A stretch of DNA of 13,621 bases, taken from Patescibacteria group bacterium (GTDB lineage: Bacteria > Patescibacteriota > Minisyncoccia > Phycocordibacterales > UBA2100). The DNA lies in NCBI GenBank assembly GCA_015489565.1, contig WFZM01000017.1, positions 1-13,621 on the forward strand, read 5' to 3'. Of the stretch, positions 13,572-13,621 are shown in pieces. Positions within the stretch are counted from its first letter, which is position 1. Every line of letters begins with the position of its first letter. A program made the position numbers and the translations under genes. The notes beneath the pieces are model-generated. The model saw only the letters and a program-made list of their open reading frames with translations. It did not search any database and was not told where the DNA came from.

Positions 13572-13621
13572 ATAGTTACGGCCGACATTGACCGGGGCTT
13601 ACACAGCTCAGCACACCTCTA

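Overview
The window reads almost entirely on the minus strand. It looks like the chromosome of a small-genome bacterium of the Candidate Phyla Radiation (Patescibacteria, probably Parcubacteria-like). This is an inference from lysine-rich ribosomal proteins with N-terminal tails, short intergenic regions, a 23S rRNA gene broken by introns that encode homing endonucleases, and a membrane-anchored protein carrying a Cys-bracketed Asn/Gly/Glu-rich motif that I associate with such genomes. No 16S sequence is in the window, so the lineage is not proven.

In transcription order (right to left) the window starts inside a 23S rRNA gene (13621 to about 10859). That gene carries two group I introns. The first (12760-13571) sits after the residue equivalent to E. 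coli U1917 and encodes a single-motif LAGLIDADG endonuclease. The second (11484-12415) sits near position 2262 and encodes a two-motif LAGLIDADG endonuclease whose last codons and stop lie in the downstream 23S exon. A 5S rRNA gene (10677-10788) and a strong intrinsic terminator (10631-10660) follow.

Next is an envelope cluster: an unnamed membrane-anchored protein, a RodA-type SEDS glycan polymerase, and a polyprenyl-phosphate sugar-phosphate transferase with its own promoter overlapping the rodA stop codon. Then come secD and secF (Sec translocon accessory subunits) behind a separate promoter. After that, tuf and rpsJ form a unit that starts from a promoter with a long structured leader and ends in a bidirectional terminator.

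A NUDIX hydrolase with its own extended -10 promoter is wedged between rpsJ and the rest of the S10 ribosomal protein operon. rplC-rplD-rplW-rplB then starts from a new promoter with a leader of about 105 nt that can fold into mutually exclusive hairpins. rplB runs off the left edge.

Two themes stand out. One is the pair of group I introns: the first appears to end in A rather than the conserved G, and the second has an endonuclease reading frame fused into rRNA. The other is a split in 5' ends: tuf and rplCDWB have long structured leaders, while secD, the NUDIX gene and the first envelope gene have -10 boxes placed so that transcription should start on or next to the start codon (leaderless).
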